Shown here piece by piece: positions 48,513-59,880 of a stretch of 64,000 bases of DNA (positions within the stretch are counted from its first letter, which is position 1; every line of letters begins with the position of its first letter). The DNA comes from Excoecaria cochinchinensis (taxonomy: Eukaryota; Streptophyta; Magnoliopsida; Malpighiales; Euphorbiaceae), in the NCBI GenBank assembly GCA_947683425.1, contig CANTUQ010000101.1, positions 28,357,001 to 28,421,000 on the forward strand. Reading direction: 5' to 3'. Under the pieces are notes generated by a model. That model saw only the letters and a list, made by a program, of their open reading frames with translations. It was not told the DNA's origin and did no database searches. The position numbers and the translations under genes are program-made.

Positions 48513-49085
48513 TTATTCGCTATCGTCACTAAGCTGTAAATCGTAATTCAAATCATCCTCATTTTCCGATGTAGAAGAGAAAAATTCTGGCTTGTCATCA
48601 GATCTATCGCCAACCAAAGTTTTCTCATTATCCTCACAGTCAATGTCAACAAATTCATTGTCCGCATAGTTCAATGGTTTGTTATCTTCAAAATTCAGAG
48701 AGTTATTGATTTCATGAACTTCCGGTTCTTCCTCCTGAAATGCATCATTATTTTCAGAACGTTCACTTTGTCCGGCGCCTTTCCTTTCATAAATGCCTCT
48801 TGGTTTTACTTTGCATGCTGCAAACCATTCCGATCTGTCTCGCTTTACGCTTGGATAAGAGACATAATATACCTGGCCCGCTTGCATTGCCAACACAAAT
48901 GGTTCAAAGTTCCTCAATCTTTTACGCTGGTTGACATCAACTAAATTGTGTCTGGTATGTATTTTTGTTCCAACGTTAATAGTTGGATCAAACCATTCGC
49001 ACTTGAATAATACACAGCGCTTTATTGGCAACGCGAGATACTTGACTTCAATTATATCAACAATTTGCCCATAATAATCCATCAA
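48513..49085 (-). pseudogene. CACTA TNP2 transposase, C-terminal DUF4216 region, truncated
   Basis: The minus-strand frame reads YYGQIVDIIEVKYLALPIKR then VLFKCEWFDP, FVLAMQAGQVYYVSYP, the DUF4216 region that ends plant TNP2 proteins. A long acidic tail (DCEDNEKTLVGDR, ending LQLSDDSE) follows. The ATG at the top is internal: the rest of TNP2, including the catalytic part, lies beyond the Tekay insertion at 49089 and is gone from the window. Confidence 0.82.
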
Positions 49086-49088
49086 CTC

Positions 49089-51554
49089 TGTGACGCCCGT
49101 TCCCTAATGACAGACTAGCTCAGCTAATCTTGGTTAGAGAAGGCCGCACACACACAACAAACGCATGCTTAACCTGAATAATAAAATTTCATGACATACA
49201 ATCTTAACTCATGCATCACATGCCAATTACTTATAGTGCACTCTTCATAGCCACACACATTGCACACACTTATTTATACTCTTAGGCCAACATTCATAGT
49301 TATCAGATTATTATATGCCTTTACATATCCGATATACATTCTGATTATACAAAAGCTTATACAAAAAGGATCCCAAAATATCAACCCAAAACCTATACTT
49401 TCTACTTCCTACTGTTGACCGTACAAAATACGAGGGAGTCCTCCGATCACCTCTCGTCCGTACCTGCACGGATTAGAGTAAATCCATGCTAAGCGATAAC
49501 GCTTAGTGGGGAACTCATGTATAACAAATAATTTACCACACATCAGAAACATCATACATTACATACTAGAAGTCATGCCAGAACAATTATTATCATAGCG
49601 TGTACCATTTCAAGCATAGTAATGTTCGTTACTATATTCAGTCAAAGCATCATTCACTTATTCACATATCCATATCACATGCTTTATTATATTACAGTCA
49701 CTTCCATTTAATATTTGATTAGTCAGTTAGCCTGCAATTCAATGACGCGGATAATGGGTATCGCATTGGTACCACTCAGGTACTAGAATCTCATCGAGAT
49801 TACACTTACGCATGGGTACCCTCAGGTACCAATATATCATTCCACTTATAATAGAATCCAGCAAGGATTATTCACATTATTTTCGCATTGTGATTCCCAT
49901 GGAATCAGACACATTAAACGCATGGGGCTGCAGCACTTGACCCTATAGGCATGCCTAACTATCCACTACTTGACTCGCAGGCTTAAATTGTTAAACAAAT
50001 TATTCAGTTCACATTGATCGCTTTTCACACCACATACAGAGATAGCTCATATCACATTCACTGGCATATTCAATATGCTTCCAAATTCATTCTTCATAGT
50101 TCATAACTACATATTTGATTGCATTCAAGATTTATCACACAGTATGCAAGTGTACCCTCTTAACACTTATTCATAATGTCCTTCATTTCACTTGAAGACT
50201 TACCATTAGAAAGTCTGAACACATTAGGGTTATATTGCCAAAATAGGGTAGGTCACGGTCACAATGAATTTCATTGTCACCGTGACATGTTGAAGTTCAA
50301 AACAGAATGCAAACTGGGGACAGGTCACGGTCACAATCAATTTCATTGTCACCGTGACATGTTCCCAAGTCTCGGCAGAACGCATCTTGAGGGTATGTCA
50401 CGGTCACAATGAACTCCATTGTCACCGTGACATATTCTCACTTTGCAAAACAGAATGCTCTCTTAAGTACCTCACGGTCATAGTGAATTCCACTGTCACC
50501 GTGACATACAAAAATCAAGTAGGCAGAATTGAACTCAAGCATAACTCACGGTCACAATCAATTTGATTGTCACCGTGACCTATGCAAAAACACCATGATA
50601 TAGTTATGTTTTTCAGTCCATTTCTTCCTTCTCATTTAAGCTTCAAATCTCACTCTCACTTTTGGCAATCAACCCATAAACATCAACCACATAATCAATC
50701 AACACATACCTGTTTCTTTTTTTTTGTTTTGACATTCAATAATAGCACAATCATAATCATTCTCAAGCACTATATCACCAAGCATATTACTATTACAATC
50801 ACATAATCTATCATCACATAATTCATGCTCAACTTCAATTTCTCATACACATACACTTTAATTCAAATCTCTGTTCAACCAACACAAATCATACAACCAC
50901 AAAATTAAGGTTTGTTCCCAAATCTCGTCGCCTTAGCTCTTAATCACGACGGACGCTCGGCTCTCCGATTACAGCTTTTCCCTTATCTCTCTTCACTTCT
51001 TCAGCTAGCAAAACCAATTCAAATTCCAAGATTGAACACAACCCATCAATTCTCATACCAATACCAAATCAAAACCAAGAAGAAGAGTAGAAGATGAGAA
51101 TAAGCACACAAAATCACTTAACCTTAGGTCTTAACACTCAATTCTTGCTCCAATTAGCTATATGCATACATCCACTTAAACCACTCTCATCCTCACTCAC
51201 GGAAACAAGAAGAAAGATAAAGTCAAATGCAGAAAAATGAAGAATGAGGCCAACACATACTCACCTCTCACTTCTCTAGGCAAATGCATGCAAAGAAGGA
51301 GGTGGCTAACTCTCATGATGCCACACGAATTCCATTCTCAATTCTGCCTCCACTATCCATTTAATCAAGTTATTTTATTCTCTAATCCACACTTACTTAG
51401 CCTAGTTAATCCACTTCTTACTACTCATGCACAATTCCCTTTTTAACCTCTTAAATTCCCTTAGCCTTTCAATTAAGTCCAATCCTACACACTTAATTAC
51501 ACTTAGACCCCAAATTAAACTAATTGCAACTAGGGTACAAGTCCGGCCATGACA
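49089..51554 (-). mobile_element. 3' LTR of a Tekay/Del-type chromovirus (2466 bp)
   Basis: Read on the minus strand it opens TGTCATGGCCGGACTTGTAC immediately after a purine tract and closes ...GGGAACGGGCGTCACA, so TG...CA. The large size fits Tekay-type chromoviruses. The centre holds a five-unit hairpin array (50252-50579). The flanking bases at 49084-49088 are AACTC; the other side of the element is lost. Confidence 0.82.
50252..50579. repeat. Five tandem 73-bp units each with a 35-bp palindrome
   Basis: Near-perfect palindromes of the form TCACGGTCACAATGAA / TTCATTGTCACCGTGA lie at 50252-50286, 50324-50358, 50397-50431, 50472-50505 and 50546-50579, spaced 72-75 bp. The stems are kept while the spacers vary. 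Some stem changes are matched on the other arm (ATTC with GAAT variants; AATC with GATT in the fifth). Confidence 0.9.
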
Positions 51555-51556
51555 AC

Positions 51557-51572
51557 TCTCCCCTCCTTAAAG
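51557..51572 (-). promoter_or_regulatory. Polypurine tract of the Tekay element
   Basis: CTTTAAGGAGGGGAGA on the element strand lies between the pol stop and the LTR start, the expected primer position. Confidence 0.75.
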
Positions 51573-52449
51573 AATTTCGTCCTCGAAATTCATACCTGAG
51601 TGGAACAGTTGTGGATGCTGCTCTCGCATAGCCGCTTCTGGTTCCCAAGTTGCTTCCTCAACATCGTGATGTTGCCAGAGCACTTTCACAATAGGTATTT
51701 GCTTATTCCGAAGTTGCCTCACTTCTCTTGCTAAAATCACTTTCGGCTTCTCATCATAAGTAAAATCTGATTGCACTTCCACTTCTTGTACAGGTAGTAC
51801 ATGGGAATCATCCGACCTATATCTTCTTAACATGGATACATGGAATACATCATGCAGCTTAGCCAAAGCCGGGGGCAAAGCCAACCGATAAGCTACTAAA
51901 CCTACTCGTTCAAGCACTTCGTATGGCCCGATAAACCTCGGACTCAATTTTCCTTTCTTACCGAATCTTAGCACCTTCCTCCAAGGAGACACTTTCAGAA
52001 ATACTTTATCGCCCATACTGAATTCAATGTCCCTTCTCTTCAAATCAGCATACGATTTCTGTCTGTCACTTGCTGCTTTTAACCTTTGCTGTATGATCTT
52101 AGCTTTCTCTTCTGTATCCCTCACTAGATCAGGCCCAATGATTCTGCTCTCATTCAATTCTGTCCAGCAAACCGGTGAACGACATTTCCTTCCGTACAAG
52201 ACTTCATACGGTGCCATACCAATACTAATCTGATAACTGTTGTTATAAGCAAATTCCATAAGTGGAAGGTACCTATCCCAACTCTTAGAGAAATCCAAAA
52301 CACATGCTCGCATCAAATCTTCCAAGACCTGAATAATCCTTTCCGATTGTCCATCAGTTTGCGGATGGAAAGCAGTACTGAAGTTCAATTTCGTACCCAA
52401 AGCCGCTTGCAAGCTCTTCCAAAACTTAGAAGTGAATCTAGGATCTCTA
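51567..52449 (-). pseudogene. Ty3/gypsy chromovirus integrase C-terminal part with chromodomain, 5' truncated
   Basis: The minus strand starts in RDPRFTSKFW and reads AFHPQTDGQSERIIQ (catalytic Glu in DGQSE), APYEVLYGRKCRSPVCW, the GPY-like block RFIGPYEVLERVG and LHDVFHVSMLRRY. It ends with a chromodomain (VILAREVRQLRNKQIPIVKV, WQHHDVEEATWEPE). The frame is intact to the stop at 51567. Chromodomains direct integration to particular chromatin marks. Everything 5' of about 52449, including the first two catalytic acids, is missing. Confidence 0.9.
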
Positions 52450-53145
52450 TGTGAATTTTTTTTTCGGGTGATTGTGGCGATCTACTTGGTCATCTGCTTA
52501 AATTTTAAAGTTTAATTTCTGCTATGTGAATTTTTTTTTTTTCTGGTAATTGTGGTGATCTACTTGCTATGTTTATTTTTGTTTATAATCCTGAAACTCT
52601 TTGTAGTTTTTATTACTTCTTTGATTGCTTTTTTATATTTCAAATTTGCTGTCTAGAGTATTGCATATGCATGCTATTTATTTTTATTGTGTTTGAGAGG
52701 AAAATAGAGTAAATGATGGTCTAATAAGATATTCAAATGTAAAGTTTAATTAATTACCAAATTATGAAATTATCCATTTCATGAAATTTTATATTGTTAA
52801 TATATATATATAAATTTACTAGAAATATTTATTTATTACCTATTAAAATTTTATATTCTACAAAACCGGAACAATACACCAACTGCTTGTAGTTATATTG
52901 AGTCAATTCATGTGAGGGTCAGCAGAGGGGAATGCCAATATGCATATTAATGTGAAAAGTCTCATTTGTAAGCTTCTTCTAACAAACGGCTGATGCTCTA
53001 ATTTTGCACTATTTTAAAGGACATTGATTGTTCATCATCATCAAATATTTTTATACTTTTCAATTGTTTTATATTGTGTTTTGACTGTTTAGTTGAATTT
53101 ATTTAATCATTATTTTTTTATATGGAATGCAGGTTTAAGAGGGCT
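52450..53145. other. AT-rich segment beyond the truncated Tekay element
   Basis: No gene is seen. A short duplication lies at its start: CTATGTGAATTTTTTTTT plus GATTGTGGCGATCTACTTG at about 52447-52490 recurs with changes at about 52522-52566. This may mark a repair event at the truncation point. Confidence 0.4.
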
Positions 53146-53614
53146 TGTAACAACCCGGTGGCGGCCGACCGAGGGCTATCCCCGGAACGTATCCCGTCGG
53201 GCCGTCCCAGCGCGTCGCTCACTAGCCACCGTGTTGCACTCACGATCTTTACACTTCCCCTTATGCATTTTTGCCTTTCGTAGGATTTGAACCAAGGACC
53301 TAGGGAATAAGTCCTTAATTCATAGAATACCATTACTATTAGGCTAGCTACACTCCCCCTTGTGCATTTTTGCCTTTCGTGGGATTTGAACCAAGGACCT
53401 AGGGAACAAGTCCTTAATTCATAGAATACATATTCTATGAATTAAGGACTTATTCCCTAGGTCCTTGGTTTGAATCCCACGAAAGGCAAAAATGCACAAG
53501 GGGAAGTGTAAAGATCGTGAGTGCAACACGGTGGCTAGTGAGCGACGCATTGGGACGGCCCGACGGGATACGTTCCGGGAATAGCCCTCGGTCGGCCGCT
53601 ACCGAGTTGTTACA
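53146..53614. mobile_element. Inverted pair of LTR-like (TRIM-like) units with 5-bp duplication
   Basis: A 184-bp arm starting TGTAACAACCCGGTGGCGGC (53146 to about 53329) is repeated in inverted orientation at 53431-53614, ending ...GAGTTGTTACA. Between them sit a short spacer and a partial direct copy (about 53353-53428). The flanks GGGCT at 53141-53145 and 53615-53619 are identical. The arms are markedly GC-rich compared with the surroundings. GGTTTGAATCC inside resembles a Pol III B-box. The TG start and 5-bp duplication suggest an LTR-derived unit, but head-to-head LTRs are not a normal retrotransposon form. Confidence 0.65.
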
Positions 53615-53890
53615 GGGCTTGATTGGAGTTGTTGTTGTGTTATGCATATGAAGTTATGCTATATTTATTTGCATGTATTTTTTTTAATTAAAGGACATTG
53701 AATGTATTATTAATTAGAAATTTTATTGTATTTATTTTTAATGTATGTTTTTTTAGTATATATTATTAGGAACATAATATGAAATAATTAATGTATGTTT
53801 TTTTTTCCTTTTAGTTATTTTAAATGGTTTTATTTTGTTGAATATAAGTTAATTTAATTTATGAATTCATATAAGTTAAAAATAATAAAA
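53615..53890. other. AT-rich spacer
   Basis: Just after the GGGCT duplication the DNA is AT-rich, without a gene or a clear element end. Confidence 0.4.
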
Positions 53891-54065
53891 AAAGTTTATA
53901 TTTGTATGAGAACCGATTGGACCAAACCGAACCGACCGAAATTATTTTGGTTTCGGTCCTAATAAGTTCGATCCGCGGTTCAGTTCTAAAAAATACTAAA
54001 TTTCAGTTTTCGGTTTATTCGGTTCGGTCCAAAATCGAACCGAACTGACCATTTGCACACCCTTA
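53891..54065. mobile_element. hAT-like terminal fragment
   Basis: Dense GGTTCGG/AACCGAACCGACC words end in TTTGCACACCCTTA, a form typical of plant hAT ends. No matching left end was found, so it is a fragment. It truncates the plus-strand reading frame that starts right after it. Confidence 0.5.
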
Positions 54066-54523
54066 ATTATGGTCGACATGTAATGCAAATACCGCCACTC
54101 ATGTTATGGCCTTATCAAGAAACAGGAGTTGCTCACCAATTTGAAGTGGGGGGCATCAGTTACACACCAGGTGATATCGGTGGGCCTAGCAGCTCATACC
54201 ATGGGATACCAATGTCAGTTCCGATAGACCGAACACCAGATGCATTCATACTTTCCGCATTTAATACGCAATCCACCCCAACACAAGATGTGTATGGAAA
54301 TGAATTTTTCCAGCAATTATTTGGAATATCGGAACAGGTGAATCCTCAACCAAGTTCTGAAGAAACTTCATTCACTAATTTCCATAATGACATGCTGGGT
54401 GGAGATGTTGGACCGAGTAATGCACAAGAGGGTGATGCACAACATGGTGAACGACAACGACGTTATCCTGGACGAAATAGAAGGCCAATGAGATGTGGCA
54501 CATGGTCACATTTCATTAATTAA
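54066..54523 (+). pseudogene. Plant-mobile-domain (MAIN-like) protein C-terminal tail
   Basis: The frame enters from the left junction and reads PPLMLWPYQ, a Gly/Ser/Pro-rich middle (VGGISYTPGDIGGPSSS), then ends RRYPGRNRRPMRCGTWSHFIN. The basic RNRRPxRCGT ending is familiar from MAIN-like plant mobile domain proteins, which are often carried by MULEs and other elements. The PMD domain itself is not present: the hAT-like fragment cuts it off. The assignment rests on the C-terminal motif alone. Confidence 0.5.
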
Positions 54524-55217
54524 ACTTCCAAATTTGTATTAATAAGTATGTATTTCTATTGATTGGAATTAATAATAGAGCCCTTATATTTCATTACCCA
54601 CAAGGTTTAAAAGAAATTAAGTGAACAATTTTTGAAGTACTAAATGGAGTAAAGAAATTGGGATTTAAATTGTCCATATCCACACACACACATGTATGTA
54701 GGAACACCTATACCTGACGTTGGGTGTTTCTACATAATATATATATATATATATTTAATTTCACTTTTTTAATAATTTAATTAAAAAAAGTTTTTTCACT
54801 TATAAATTACTGAAAAATTCGTTATAATTTATAATTCGATCCGAAAATAGGAATTTTTAGTAAATAAAGGGGATTCTCAAGCGGGTCTCGAACAGAAAAA
54901 CTTGTTTGCAAAGCAGTTACCCAAGGGCCATGTGATATTAAATATATATATATATTTTTTTTTTAATTTAACCAAATTCAAACTTAAAAATTTGTTTAAA
55001 ATAATAAGTGTACAATTATTGAATTAGTAAGTGGAAGGAATAAATTAATAAGAATTATATTGGTAAATAATTATGTGATTATATAAGCAAATTTTTAGCC
55101 TACCAATATTTGACTTGTGAATTGTCTTTTGTGTCGACAATTATTTTCAAATGCGTCATAAACGAATTATGCAAGTCTAATTGAACCACCATTTCTTACA
55201 ATTTCATTTTTAATTTT

Positions 55218-55263
<46 letters not shown>

Positions 55264-55399
55264 TAGCAAATTCACATTTTTTTTCCGTGGTGTGTTGCAA
55301 TAAACCGTGAATATATATATATATACATATGTTTGACACAAATTTTACATGATTACACAAATTTCACATGATTACAAGATAGTAAAAATACATTAGTTC
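54524..55399. other. Convergent intergenic zone inside the large MULE
   Basis: No gene is seen. It contains a hairpin (GTAGGAACACC...GGTGTTTCTAC at about 54699-54734) and a TA microsatellite of about 42 bp at 55220-55261. Confidence 0.5.
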
Positions 55400-58300
55400 C
55401 ATGTCATTTTGTGTAATTAGATGGTCCAGTTGCGTTCGAGCAAGTCTTCCTATTATGTCTCTAATTCCTGCGTAATATACGTCGGTTAAGCCTGGTGCGT
55501 TCTCTACTGTCCATTTCATTTCGATACCGAGAAGTCCTCGGTTTGCCTTTCTTTCTCATCAACTCCAGATTAGGCACAAGTGTTGGACCAAATAGGGAGT
55601 CAATAATCACGGTGAGTAAGTGGTTGGAAATATGAAATGTAACAACTCAATGCTTCTGAAAGTTTATAACACTTGTCGACGTATGTCCACATGTCCACAC
55701 GAATATGCATACAAGCTGCTATAGCACATGAACAAGGCATTTTCGTACCTTGAAATTTTTCACATTCGCATTGACGGCAATCTAAATTAACAGATTGCGT
55801 GTTATTACCTTTTTTTTTTACTTTTTTGATTTTTAGTTCTTATTGTGAAAATTCCTTTACGCCGATTAAAGCTCTGAACCCTGTGGCCACAAGCTTTTTG
55901 AGCGCGCTTTGCTATCTCATCCAAACAATTTTGGGTGTACGTATTATCAGCTGCAATTTGAGCTCGATACATGCACCTTCTGTCATAAAAAAATTTAACA
56001 AGTCTGGCAAATACATGCTTAACAATATAACAAACTGGCATCATCCTTACACCCTTTAACGCACTATTTACGCTCTCAGCAATGTTAGTTGTAGCGTGTC
56101 CATACCTGTGCCCATTATCATGAAATAAAGTCCACTTGTCCAACGCGTTTTGCATTGCCCAATTATAAGAGTCGATGCCATGCTCTTTTATCTCATCCAT
56201 TCTTTTTGTAAACTTTCTTGGTTGAAAATTATTGCCTACAAGGAGGTTCACAAATACTAATAATTATTAAAATATTCGACTTGTTCATAATAATATATAT
56301 AAATATTAATATTTATTGAACATGTAATAAATAAATATAAATATTAATACATGTAATAAATATTAATACATATAATAATATAAATAAATATTAATATTTA
56401 TTTAAATGTAGTAAATAGATATTAATAAATAAATATTAACAAATAAATATTTATTTAACATGTAATAAATATAAATAAATATTAATATAACGAGTAATAA
56501 ACATACCCGCCTTATATAATATGTCTTTAATTGTTGAATTTCGATAAGCAGTATTGTAGTTGCTTACGAAATGACGGAGAGAAAATCTATGGAAAGCTAA
56601 TGGCTCATTCCAACCACTACTATCATCACGGAATATGGCCATTATACCGGCATGCCGGTCAGAAATAACAGTTATACCCGATTGCTTAATGACATAACGC
56701 CTAATGCATATCATGAACCAACTCCAGCTAGACTTATTCTCATTTTCAACTATAGCAAACGCTACTGGATACAAAAAATTATTACCATCTACAGTACTTG
56801 CTATCAACAAAGTTTGATGAAACTTTTCTGTCATAAACGTTCTATCAATAAGCAAAATTGGCTTACAGTAAGGTAGTCCATCTATGCATGGCTTGAACAC
56901 CCAGAAGAGCCTTTTGAATTGTTTGCAATGAGGTTTCATACTATCTTTAACAATAAAATCATAAGCAGTTCCAGGATTGTATGTCTCTATGGCTTTCAGG
57001 TATCTAGGCAACCTTCCATAAGAACCCTCATAATTACCGAATATCTCCTCTAAAGCCTTAATCTTTTGCATACTAGGCTTTACTGTAGGATATATCATAA
57101 TTGAAATGATTTCTCATATCGGCAATTATTACACTAACTCTATTCTCATATCGGCAATTATTACACTAACTCTAAGTTCGGGAGCAGCACTAACCATTTC
57201 TAATATGCAATCACAAATAATTTGCGAATCTAACTGTCTATAGTGTTGTGATACCAACGAATCATTATAATTATGAGGTCTCTTGTAATCACTAATGATC
57301 CAATAAGGACAAGTCCTTTTTTTCATTACTCGTAGTCTCCACGGACAACCTATTTCAGTACGTGTGCAGCATACCGACTAGTACGATGGTTTTGACTCTA
57401 CAATCTTATACAAAACATTATTAAGAATGGAAAATTTCTTCACGCATGCCTTCACTTCATCTTTCGATGTGAAGCCCAATCTTTCGCATAACTCAGAAAC
57501 CCCATCCCATCTTACTATTGGAAAATCATTATACATATTAATCTCAGCTTCAATAAAATTAACAGATGTGTGATGAACAGATGCAAACTGAAACTGTAAA
57601 ATATTGGACTGCCCACTGGCTCGACATCGTTCCTCATTCAGGTGCAGATTCTGAAGGCCCTCTGTCACTTGAATTGAACTACATGGAATAACGTGATCAT
57701 CTCCTTCATCTAAATTTCCTGGCTCTATCTCATTGAGGTCTATTTCTTCATCATCATCTTCTGGGTCATAACTTGGGGAAAGATACCCATTATTGGCATT
57801 TTCAACTCTAGGTCTATTTGTATCATCACCTGTAATATCTGCACGATCAATAGATTCATATGACCCAAAATTCATTTCATTTGGAACTCTTAACTCTCTT
57901 ATCGGGCTTGCATCTATTATTCCTGTTTTATCAATATTTTTACATTATGTTGGAACCTCAAACTGTGTACAAAACTCAGACTGACTAACTGGTGGATACT
58001 GTGTATTACCACTGAATTCATTTTTTTCATCCACAGTTGGTATATACCCTGTTTCTCCAGCAGTACCCATCTGATTAAAATTATTCAAGGCATTTTCTCG
58101 ATCACCAATTACAATTTCTTCTGTTATAACTATTAGCTCTACAATATTGTGTCCAGCAAATATATTAAAATTTTCATAAATTTGCTCAATATCCTCATTG
58201 TCGACTATATCCATTATCGTCCAGGAAATTAACCCATGACTGTAAACTGGACACTTATATATCACCTTACAAATTCTCACTTCTGCAACTAAATCCAATT

Positions 58301-58460
58301 TAACTGATAATTTGTGAATAAGTTCGGCAAATGTCGGTTTATACCTGAACTTCATTCTTCTTGATCTAGTTGAAGGGCTTGAAGTATCATAATTAAAACA
58401 AGATATGCCGAACGTCCATTGTCCTCCGGTATGAATTATAAAAGTTCTTGGAATTGACAT
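55400..58460 (-). pseudogene. MULE transposase, degraded
   Basis: The minus strand starts MSIPRTFIIHTGGQWTFGIS at 58460. An acidic linker, a zinc-finger-like N-terminal DBD (GCPWRLR, RTCPYWIIS) and the MULE catalytic domain follow (PILLIDRTFM, LLIASTVDGNNFLYPVAFAIVE, SWSWFM, VISDRHAGIM, about 56600-56900). Next come GHRYGHATTNIAESVNSALKG and a SWIM-type finger near 55720-55790. The C-terminal NRKTC is near 55440. The SWIM motif reads PCSCAIAAC where PCSHxIAAC is usual, so the His ligand is lost. In-frame stops near 57945 and 57378, a 33-bp tandem duplication at about 57106-57172 and a frameshift near 57090 show it is dead. Confidence 0.82.
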
Positions 58461-59273
58461 TTTTTCCTACATTATATGCACACATATCATAAAATATTAT
58501 TGACATATTTATGATCTAAATAAAATATTTAGTTTACACTCGATTAATTTATCTTTAATAGATTATTTCTTTATATTAACAATTATTTATAACATAAAAT
58601 TATATTTTTGTAATTAACTATTTTAGTATTTATTTTTCACACTTAAGCTTAAACAGTTTTTCTTAAAAATAAATATTAATTAACATAAATATTAATTATT
58701 GCATACTTTTAATGTCGAAATTGTTAGATAACTTTTAAAATTATCAACACCTGCACATTAAATATTAATATAAGATTAATATAAATTATGAATTGTTTAA
58801 GAAAAATACAAATTAAATACTAATTACATTACTTTTAATGTTATGCGTACTATGTAAAAATTAGATTAGAGGCAAATTTGGAAAGAAGAAAGAGTGAATT
58901 GTAAGAGAGAAATATAGAATGAATATGAAGATAGGAAAATGAAAGTGTTTGAAGGAGAGGGAAGAACAAATGAAGTATACACGAATAAAGTATACACGGG
59001 AGAGAAAACACAAAATTTCCAATTTTAATTTTTAAATTTGGCCACTGCAGCTTCACATGAAGAAGCTGCAGTGGTCAAATTTAGTGCCAGAGGCACAATC
59101 CTGTTAGAAACCGGCACTTTAATGTGCGGGTTTCTGGCACCCAGCCAGCCATTTCTGATGAAAGCCGGCACACATTTGTGCCGGTTTTCAACACCCCACT
59201 TTTCCAATTTTATTTTCTGTATCACCATTCCTCTAAATATTTTTAAATTTTATCCCAAATTGAAAAAAACCCC

Positions 59274-59880
59274 TAATTTGCTCTCTTCTCATCATTGCAA
59301 AGATGTTAATTAGGGGATTGGGAGAGAAGGATAGGGGATATATATATACTCTGCTCTCATGATTAAAGTCTCAGAATTCTTAACAAAACATGACTAATTA
59401 ATTTGGACATATTATTTACATATTCATATCAGGTTACTTAATTACCACACCTCTTCTATGTTTTAATGTCATTCTTAATTTACTCTTTGGAGTAGATGTA
59501 AAATTTTCATTTTTTTAATATTTAGGCCTTTGTTAGCATATCATTTTTGATATACAGTGCATTTAAATTATTTTTTTTCTTGATTACGATCTTCATAATA
59601 AATATTATTTTTGTTAAATTAAACGGATCAAATCAATTAAAAATAAAACTTACTCTAATGGATTACATACTAAATAATAATTGTTTTTAGAGCAGCATGT
59701 TACGGTTTTTACAGTGAAAATCTTAATTACACTCTACTTTTTGACTTTTGTTAATTTAACGGTTAAAAATAAAAAATACCGTGAAAGTAGGTTTTATTTA
59801 TATTTGGTCTAGGTTATGATCGAAATTATGAAGTTGGGCTATGCTATTTTGATACATCAGCAGGCATTGTGGGTGCAAAT
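59274..59880. other. AT-rich intergenic DNA
   Basis: Starts with TAATTTGCT right after the MULE end (candidate target site). No gene or repeat boundary is supported. Confidence 0.4.

Larger units (their letters stand above)
46096..49088 (-). mobile_element. CACTA (En/Spm) element, 3' part
   Basis: CACTACAAGAAAATACTG at 46096 is the canonical plant CACTA terminus, preceded by GTA (probable 3-bp duplication). Subterminal repeats follow: CCGTCGGGAAATT at about 46293, 46335 and 46368 with inverted variants (AATTTCCCGACG). Two genes on the minus strand are those of this superfamily. The other terminus is absent: a Tekay LTR begins at 49089 inside the transposase gene and nothing to its right continues the CACTA element. 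Confidence 0.88.
54066..59273 (-). mobile_element. Large MULE with a two-gene convergent layout, one terminus surviving
   Basis: The right end is AAAAAAACCCC at 59273, the same terminal form as the MULE at 42063-44386. Hairpins lie at about 59040-59075 (CCACTGCAGC...GCTGCAGTGG), 59106-59137 (AAACCGGCACTTTAATGTGC) and 59163-59188 (GCCGGCACACATTTGTGCCGG). A minus-strand transposase gene starts at 58460, and a plus-strand gene tail converges on it at 54066-54523. The left terminus is missing, replaced by hAT-like sequence, so no target duplication can be tested. Confidence 0.75.

Noticed and set aside
50176..50566. His-rich open frames across the LTR hairpin array
   Set aside because: They arise from translating the tandem palindromes; repeats are non-coding LTR sequence.
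50252..50579. CRISPR-like array of regularly spaced repeats
   Set aside because: Plant nuclear LTR context, palindromic repeats and related rather than unique spacers; no cas genes.
53270..53510. tRNA gene suggested by GGTTTGAATCC and its inverse
   Set aside because: No cloverleaf or A-box at proper distance; the box lies in both arms of an inverted repeat.
54895..54945. SINE or tRNA-like patch (GGGTCTCGAAC and downstream CAAAGCAGTTACCC)
   Set aside because: Too short and isolated, with no tail or duplication, to call.
59274..59282. TAATTTGCT as the target duplication of the large MULE
   Set aside because: No second copy next to a GGGGTTTTTTT end was found at the left side, where the terminus is lost.
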